This document shows, in pieces, positions 5,347-9,694 of a stretch of DNA of 9,694 bases (position 1 is the first letter of the stretch; every line of letters begins with the position of its first letter). The stretch is from Ruminiclostridium sp. Its GTDB lineage: Bacteria > Bacillota > Clostridia > Oscillospirales > Oscillospiraceae. A program made the translations under genes and the position numbers. A model generated the notes under the pieces. It ran no database searches, had not been told where the DNA came from, and saw nothing but the letters and a program-made list of their open reading frames with translations. The stretch lies in NCBI GenBank assembly GCA_021442645.1, contig JABUSR010000269.1:1-9694 (forward strand), given 5' to 3'.

Positions 5347-5375
5347 ATTATGCACTGAATGCACGAGAATTGCAA
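5347..5375 (-). promoter_or_regulatory. Sigma-A promoter of the small membrane protein gene
   Basis: TTGCAA (5375-5370), a 17-bp spacer and CATAAT (5352-5347) on the minus strand use the same two hexamers and spacing as the htpG promoter. The spacer contains the direct repeat ATGCAC-TGA-ATGCAC read on the plus strand. Transcription is expected from about 5340, giving a leader of about 49 nt. No U-tailed terminator was found between this promoter and the recG stop, so read-through from recG is possible. Confidence 0.72.
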
Positions 5376-5424
5376 GCCTTTTTGTTGATTTTTGACAAGG
5401 CAACCCCGGCAGTGGGCCGAGCTG

Positions 5425-7488
5425 TCAGTTAAAGATATCTCGGTTTTCCCGGAAGAGATCCTCCACCCGCCCACGGAGGGGCGCATGTTCGGACCGAGTC
5501 AGGCCAGGATCCCGGGCCAGCAGGTCCCGTGCGGCCTCCTGGGCCTGGCGGAGCAGCCGCATATCCCCCTCCAGACTAGCCAGCTTCAGCTGGGGCAGTC
5601 CGTGCTGCCGTGCACCAAAAAAGTCCCCGGGCCCCCGAAGCTTCAGATCCTCCTCCGCAATGACGAAGCCGTCAGTGGTGGCGCAGAGGGTCTTCAACCG
5701 CTTCCGGGTCATCTCACTTCGGTTGTCCGAAACAAGCACACAATAAGACTGGTGACTCCCCCGGCCTACCCGACCTCGAAGCTGGTGGAGCTGGCTGAGT
5801 CCGAATCGGTCCGCGTCCTCCACGATCATCAGGGAGGCGTTGGGCACGTCCACCCCCACCTCGATAACAGTGGTGGAAACCAGAATATCCGCCTCTCCGG
5901 CGGCAAATGCCGCCATTACTGCCTGTTTATCCGCCGCCTTCATTCTTCCGTGGACGATAGCTACCCGCAAATTGGGGAAAACCTCCTCCCGGAGCCGGCG
6001 GCCCAACTGTTCCGCAGCCTTCATCCCCTCGGAATCCTCTTCGGACACCGCCGGGCAGACCACATACACCTGTCGACCCAGGCCCACCTGCTTCCGGACG
6101 AAGCCATAGAGGCGCTGCCGCTTATCCTCCCCGATGAGTACAGTCTCCACAGGAGTACGGCCGGGAGGAAGCCGATCGATAACAGAGAGGTCTAAGTCCC
6201 CGTAGATCATCAATGCCAGAGTTCGGGGGATGGGTGTGGCCGACATAACCAGCACATGAGGACTCTGATCCCCACCGCTTTTAGCGGATAGGGCAGCCCG
6301 CTGTCCCACGCCGAATCGATGCTGTTCGTCGGTGATGACCAGTCCCAGACGCCGGAACTCCACCCCCTCGCTGAGGAGGGCGTGCGTCCCCACCAGCAAG
6401 TCGATGTCTCCCGCCTCTAAAGCCTGCCGACAGGCCCGCTTCTGGGCTGCGGTCATAGATCCTGTGAGGAGGTCGACTCGAAGCCCCAGCCCCCCCAACA
6501 GGGACGAAAGCGTCTTCCCGTGCTGTTGGGCCAGCAGTTCCGTGGGTGCCATGAGGGCAGCCTGGCAACCGTTCTGCCAGGCGAGATAGGCACAGGCTGC
6601 TGCCACCGCCGTCTTACCGGAGCCCACATCCCCCTGGAGCAGACGGTTCATGGGCACGGGCTGGGACAGGTCCGTAGCCGCCTCTCGGGCAGATCGGAGC
6701 TGGGCCTCCGTGAGCGCAAAGGGCAGGCTGCCCGTAAAGGCCGCCAGGTCCTGCTTTTCGAAGGGGATGGCGCTCTGGCTGCTGCGGCGCCCCCGGATCA
6801 GGGTAAGCCCCAGATTCAGACAGAAGAGTTCCTCGAACATCAGCCGACGTCGAGCCCGTCTGAGATCCTCCCAGGAGTCCGGGAAGTGGATGGTCCGGTA
6901 GGAAAATGCCGCGTCGGCCAGGTCGTAGTCCCGACGGAGGTCCTCCGGCAGGGTCTCCCCGATCTGGTCTACACACCCGGCAGCAGCCTGCTGAAGCTTC
7001 CCCATGAATTTTGCGTTGATGCCCGCCGTCAGGGAGTACACCGGAGCAATCCGCCCGGCGAAGGTTCTCTGTCCCTCCCGTTCAAAGATTGGGTTGGTCA
7101 TCTGGCGGCGGTGGCCGGGGCCCCCGGTAAGTTTACCGTAGAAATAATAGGTCTCCCCCGGCACTAAGGCAGTGCGGACATAGGACTGGTTGAAGAATGT
7201 GACATCTACCTGGCCGGTGGCGTCTACCACCCGGCCCCGGGTCAAATCCATGCCCCGACGGAGGAAATTCGTCTGGAATGGCTGTGCCACCATGGCTGCG
7301 AAACAAACCGGTTCCTCCAGTGGGAGGGTATCGATGCCCTCCCGCACTGTCCGGTCCTCGTAGTCCCGGGGAAAACACGCCAACAGGTCGGCTACGGTGG
7401 CCAGGCCCAACTTGGCCAGGGCCTTTTCCCGGGCGGGGCCCACTCCCGGCAGGGCCGTCAGGGGGCTGTGCAGGGTCAGGTCTTCCAT
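5425..7488 (-). CDS. recG: ATP-dependent DNA helicase RecG
   Basis: This is a 687-residue branch-migration helicase that remodels stalled replication forks and Holliday or R-loop structures; full family length. The N-terminal wedge/OB region starts with a helix-hairpin-helix-like LPGVGPAREKALAKLG and covers about 1-170. The superfamily 2 motor follows: Walker A GDVGSGKT (286-293), PTELLAQQH, DEQH box (387-390), SATPIPRT (416-423), VSTTVIEVGVDVP and QLRGRVGRG (569-577). The C-terminal TRG-type region has GPGDFFG (619-625) and ends VEDLFRENRDIFN. I chose ATG 7488 because GGAGGTGA lies 7 nt upstream; ATG 7506 would begin before that SD. It is divergent from abrB across about 240 bp and has its own promoter. 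The 133-nt gap to the downstream membrane-protein gene has a separate promoter and no clear recG terminator. Confidence 0.98.
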   Translation of the reverse strand: MEDLTLHSPLTALPGVGPAREKALAKLGLATVADLLACFPRDYEDRTVREGIDTLPLEEPVCFAAMVAQPFQTNFLRRGMDLTRGRVVDATGQVDVTFFNQSYVRTALVPGETYYFYGKLTGGPGHRRQMTNPIFEREGQRTFAGRIAPVYSLTAGINAKFMGKLQQAAAGCVDQIGETLPEDLRRDYDLADAAFSYRTIHFPDSWEDLRRARRRLMFEELFCLNLGLTLIRGRRSSQSAIPFEKQDLAAFTGSLPFALTEAQLRSAREAATDLSQPVPMNRLLQGDVGSGKTAVAAACAYLAWQNGCQAALMAPTELLAQQHGKTLSSLLGGLGLRVDLLTGSMTAAQKRACRQALEAGDIDLLVGTHALLSEGVEFRRLGLVITDEQHRFGVGQRAALSAKSGGDQSPHVLVMSATPIPRTLALMIYGDLDLSVIDRLPPGRTPVETVLIGEDKRQRLYGFVRKQVGLGRQVYVVCPAVSEEDSEGMKAAEQLGRRLREEVFPNLRVAIVHGRMKAADKQAVMAAFAAGEADILVSTTVIEVGVDVPNASLMIVEDADRFGLSQLHQLRGRVGRGSHQSYCVLVSDNRSEMTRKRLKTLCATTDGFVIAEEDLKLRGPGDFFGARQHGLPQLKLASLEGDMRLLRQAQEAARDLLARDPGLTRSEHAPLRGRVEDLFRENRDIFN

Positions 7489-7521
7489 GGTGTCACCTCC
7501 AATCATCGTTTGATAAACAAT

Positions 7522-7550
7522 ATTGTATCACAATTCCAGCCCGGACTCAA
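7522..7550 (-). promoter_or_regulatory. Predicted sigma-A promoter of recG
   Basis: TTGAGT (7550-7545) and TACAAT (7527-7522) with a 17-bp spacer lie on the minus strand, about 35 bp from the recG ATG. The perfect palindrome ACAATATTGT (7517-7526) overlaps the -10 box and could be an operator or chance in AT-rich DNA. Confidence 0.65.
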
Positions 7551-7614
7551 CGCCGGCCCGGAACATCTGCACCTTAGAATTTTCCTGTTCTTCCTGACTG
7601 ACGGCATTTTTCGA

Positions 7615-7642
7615 TTGACTTCCCAATACATTTTGTTATAAT
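7615..7642 (+). promoter_or_regulatory. Sigma-A promoter of the abrB-like gene
   Basis: TTGACT (7615-7620), a 16-bp spacer and a perfect TATAAT (7637-7642) predict transcription from about 7649. The leader of about 83 nt is strikingly T-rich at first, then can form GTGGG (7692-7696)/CCCAC (7711-7715) just before the SD. AbrB proteins often repress their own genes, and AT-rich leader DNA like this is the kind of site they bind; that is inference here. Confidence 0.75.
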
Positions 7643-7731
7643 TGACTTGTTCCCATGCGTTTTTTGTGTTTTTTGGTTGTTTTCTTTCATGGTGGGCTGA
7701 TGGAAGGGGTCCCACACATAGGAAGAGTAAG

Positions 7732-8010
7732 ATGGCAGCCAAACCAGGAAAGGAAGTGCTTCAACACATGAAATCCACCGGAATCGTCCGTCGGGTAGAC
7801 GAACTGGGGCGTATCGTCCTGCCCATCGAACTCAGACGCACGCTGAACATTGCCGAAAAGGATTCCCTTGAGATCTACGTAGACGGGTCCTCGATTATGC
7901 TCAAGAAATATCAGCCGGCCTGTATTTTCTGTGACAGTGCTAAGGATATCACCGTCTTCAAGGGCAAGAACATCTGCGCCCACTGCCTGAGTGCGCTGAC
8001 GGACAAGTAA
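7732..8010 (+). CDS. abrB: AbrB/SpoVT-family transition-state regulator with CxxC tail
   Basis: This is a 92-residue DNA-binding protein. Residues 13-60 are a typical SpoVT-AbrB swapped-hairpin domain: MKSTGIVRRVDELGRIV, then LPIELRRTLNIAEKDSLEI and the YVDG strand, ending in LKKY. The Arg residues of the VRRVDELGR segment are the usual DNA contacts. The tail differs from Bacillus AbrB. Cys64-x-x-Cys67 and Cys82-x-x-Cys85 form a zinc-ribbon-like pair in place of the Bacillus multimerisation domain, as in clostridial relatives. AGGA 8 nt before ATG 7732 decides that start; the conventional family start at ATG 7768 has only a weak, distant SD and would give 80 residues. Position supports orthology with B. 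subtilis abrB, since it converges on rsmI in the same way. The symbol is used at family level; SpoVT is less likely, given MKSTG and AEKDSLEIYVD. Confidence 0.92.
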   Translation: MAAKPGKEVLQHMKSTGIVRRVDELGRIVLPIELRRTLNIAEKDSLEIYVDGSSIMLKKYQPACIFCDSAKDITVFKGKNICAHCLSALTDK

Positions 8011-8041
8011 TTTCTCATTTTTTGCACTAAAAAGGCAAACA

Positions 8042-8084
8042 AAACAGCGGCGCATCTCCCAGTCGGGGATGCGCCGCTGTTTTT
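8042..8084 (+). terminator. Bidirectional terminator between abrB and rsmI
   Basis: AACAGCGGCGCATC pairs perfectly with GATGCGCCGCTGTT, and CCC/GGG inside closes a four-base loop. TTTTTA follows on the plus strand, ending abrB. On the minus strand TTTTGTTTG follows, so rsmI transcripts arriving from the right can end here too. Between it and the rsmI stop (8085-8159) there is AT-rich DNA with T runs on the minus strand and no gene. Confidence 0.93.
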
Positions 8085-8159
8085 ATACAGGGAATTATGA
8101 AGGATTCTCATCATATACATTTAGTATTTTCTATTTTTTGTCAGAAAAAGAAAAAAGTC

Positions 8160-9005
8160 TCAATCCCCCTCCCGGCGGCCGGAAACCGCCAGGTCATAAA
8201 GGGCCTTCCGGGAGAGCCCGCATGCGGCCGCCGCCTGCTTCACAGCATCTCGTGTGGAGGCACCCTCCTCCCGGAGCCGTTCTACCATGGCCAGGCCATC
8301 CTCCAGGGTGACCGTCTCCTCCTTGGCAGGTGGAGCCCCCTCTACCACCAGGACGAACTCTCCTTTAGGGGGTTGGGCAGTATATCGTTCCACCGCCTGC
8401 CCCAGGGTGGTCCGGACCACCTCCTCGTGGAGCTTGGTCAGCTCCCGACAGAGGCTAATCCGTCGGTCCGGGCCGAAGGCCTCCCGCAAGTCGGTGAGCG
8501 TGGCCAACAGCTTGTGGGGCGCCTCATGGAAAACCATGGTACGCACCTCCCCTGACAAACTCTCAAGGTGTGCCCGGCGATTCTTCTTATTCATGGGCAG
8601 GAAACCCTCAAAGGTAAATCGGCCCGTGGGCAAGCCGGAGACCGCCAGGGCGTTCACAAAGGCACAGGCCCCCGGGATAGGCACCACAGGAATCCCCTGC
8701 TCTGCGCATAGGGCCACCAGTTCTTCCCCTGGGTCGCTGATGGCAGGGGTTCCCGCATCGGTGACCAAAGCGCAGCTCTCCCCGGCCAGAATTCGGGCCA
8801 GCAGCTCGTCCCCCCGGGTATCGGCGTTGTGCCGGTAATAGCTCACCATAGGCTTTTTGATGTCCAGGTGGTTCAAAAGCTTCACCGTCACCCGAGTATC
8901 CTCGGCGGCGATGAAGTCCACCTCCCGTAGGGTCTCCTCCGCCCGGAGGGAGATGTCCCCCAGGTTTCCGATGGGAGTGGCGACCAGATACAGCGTTCCT
9001 GCCAT
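8160..9005 (-). CDS. rsmI: 16S rRNA (cytidine-1402-2'-O)-methyltransferase RsmI
   Basis: This is a 281-residue SAM-dependent enzyme of the tetrapyrrole-methylase fold that 2'-O-methylates C1402 in the decoding centre of 16S rRNA. The diagnostic stretches are all present: TPIGNLGD (10-17), AAEDTR (33-38), TDAGTPAISDPG (82-93), PIPGACA (109-115), the FTFEGFLP strand, VFHEAPHK and the C-terminal KGEFVLVVEG, followed by a helical tail with a CGLSRKALYDLAV helix-turn-helix-like stretch. ATG 9005 has the SD AAAGGAG about 10 nt upstream. It starts 54 nt after the trmN6-like gene with no terminator in the gap, so the two are probably one operon. In B. subtilis the GIY-YIG gene yazA lies between them; here it is missing. 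Confidence 0.97.
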   Translation of the reverse strand: MAGTLYLVATPIGNLGDISLRAEETLREVDFIAAEDTRVTVKLLNHLDIKKPMVSYYRHNADTRGDELLARILAGESCALVTDAGTPAISDPGEELVALCAEQGIPVVPIPGACAFVNALAVSGLPTGRFTFEGFLPMNKKNRRAHLESLSGEVRTMVFHEAPHKLLATLTDLREAFGPDRRISLCRELTKLHEEVVRTTLGQAVERYTAQPPKGEFVLVVEGAPPAKEETVTLEDGLAMVERLREEGASTRDAVKQAAAACGLSRKALYDLAVSGRREGD

Positions 9006-9059
9006 GGCAGTTCTCTCCTTTATCGCAAATAAGTCAGGCCGAGGCGGGGCCTCTTCCCG

Positions 9060-9694
9060 TCACAGTTCCTGATAGTGCACCGGCAGGACATCCAAACCGG
9101 GGCCACCATCTTTCACTGCCTCCACCAGGACGGCATAGGGTGACTTCTGTCGGTCGTAGGCCAGCAGCTGCAGCCGCTTGGGCTCCAGCCGTGCCCGCTG
9201 AAGGGCGGCAAAAAGCTCAGCCAGCCTCTCCGGCCGATAGACCAGAGCGAACCGGCCCCCGGTTCGAGTGAGCTGTCCCGCTCGCTGACACAGTTCCTCT
9301 ACGGAGCAGGTATCGTCCATCCGGGCTGTACCGCCGGACTTCCCCGACCCCGCTCGGAAATAGGGCGGGTTGGAGAGGACCAGGTGGAACCGGTCTCCCG
9401 GTACCAGTGTCCTGTCCCGCAAATCTCCGGTGATAATCTCCCCGGTCAGCCCGTTGTCTTCCAGGTTCTTCCGGGCCAGGTCGGCGGCCACAGGGTCCAG
9501 CTCGATACCCGTACGGGTCAGCCGTTCCTCCCGCTGAGAGACCAGCAGGAGGAGGGACCCCACGCCCGTCCCCAGGTCACAGACTTGCCAGTGTGGCTTC
9601 AGGGTGCAGAAGGCCGCCAGCAGGACGCTGTCCCGGCCCAGCTTGAAGCATTCGTCCGACTGGGTCAGCTGATAGCTGCCCAGATACTCTACCG
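9060..9694 (-). CDS. trmN6: TrmN6-like tRNA1(Val) adenine-N6-methyltransferase, 5' end beyond window
   Basis: 210 residues are visible; the N-terminus lies past the right edge, since the frame stays open to 9694 through VEYLGSYQLTQSDECFKL. The protein is a class I SAM methyltransferase: motif I DLGTGVG at visible residues 39-45, GIELDP for the ribose-binding acidic residue, and NPPY (108-111), the signature of N6-adenine and N5-glutamine methylases. The segment before motif I (F-K-L-G-x-D-S-V-L-L-A-x-F) is the pattern of the YfiC/YabB family, which methylates A37 of tRNA1(Val). Location next to rsmI supports this, as in B. subtilis yabB. A start codon within motif I (9563) would cut off the SAM-binding loop and is rejected. 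A different methylase of the HemK/RsmC type is the alternative. Confidence 0.85.
   Translation of the reverse strand, partial: VEYLGSYQLTQSDECFKLGRDSVLLAAFCTLKPHWQVCDLGTGVGSLLLLVSQREERLTRTGIELDPVAADLARKNLEDNGLTGEIITGDLRDRTLVPGDRFHLVLSNPPYFRAGSGKSGGTARMDDTCSVEELCQRAGQLTRTGGRFALVYRPERLAELFAALQRARLEPKRLQLLAYDRQKSPYAVLVEAVKDGGPGLDVLPVHYQEL

Noticed and set aside
4902..5486. A 194-residue version of the membrane protein starting near 5486
   Set aside because: The extra N-terminus would cover the promoter at 5347-5375 and the end of recG; it has no SD and is not membrane-like.
5392..6195. A 267-codon plus-strand open frame opposite the recG 3' end
   Set aside because: It mirrors recG codons, lacks an SD and shows no recognisable domain.
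7642..7731. An N-terminal extension of the AbrB-like protein from a TTG at 7642
   Set aside because: That codon overlaps the -10 box of the predicted promoter and would lie upstream of the transcript start.

Overview
The window reads as chromosomal core DNA of a GC-rich, low-complexity-membrane clostridial bacterium. Protein sequences, Shine-Dalgarno (SD) strength, a CIRCE heat-shock operator and sigma-A type promoters all point to Firmicutes. The combination of high GC with an AbrB protein carrying a CxxC...CxxC tail suggests the Oscillospiraceae/Ruminococcaceae (Flavonifractor/Oscillibacter-like gut anaerobes). That placement is inference from style, not a database match.

Layout from left to right. 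Positions 1-253 hold no gene but a dense set of inverted repeats and a bidirectional terminator. A minus-strand mgtE (Mg2+ transporter/channel) follows. It is preceded by a near-consensus promoter and a leader of about 245 nt with several hairpins and a previously uncalled 30-codon upstream ORF. Next come a small lipoprotein gene made of two similar halves, htpG (Hsp90) under a CIRCE operator, a 129-residue four-helix membrane protein of unknown function, and recG (branch-migration helicase). All are on the minus strand, and the first four have their own terminators. Divergent from recG is a plus-strand AbrB-family regulator. It converges on rsmI, which lies in an apparent operon with the 3' part of a TrmN6-like tRNA methyltransferase gene that runs off the right edge.

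The genes are mostly single transcription units rather than one pathway. The trmN6-rsmI pair facing abrB mirrors the Bacillus subtilis yabB-yazA-yabC / abrB arrangement, here without the GIY-YIG gene yazA. The functional themes are Mg2+ homeostasis, protein folding stress, replication-fork repair, RNA methylation and transition-state regulation.

The most interesting candidate is the mgtE leader. An upstream ORF with a good SD encodes a peptide containing Glu-Glu-Pro-Pro. A segment complementary to the mgtE SD lies just before those codons. This has the ingredients of a Mg2+-responsive leader-peptide switch analogous in logic, not in sequence, to enterobacterial mgtL. The mechanism is a hypothesis; the ORF, the EEPP codons, the complementarity and the promoter are visible in the sequence.
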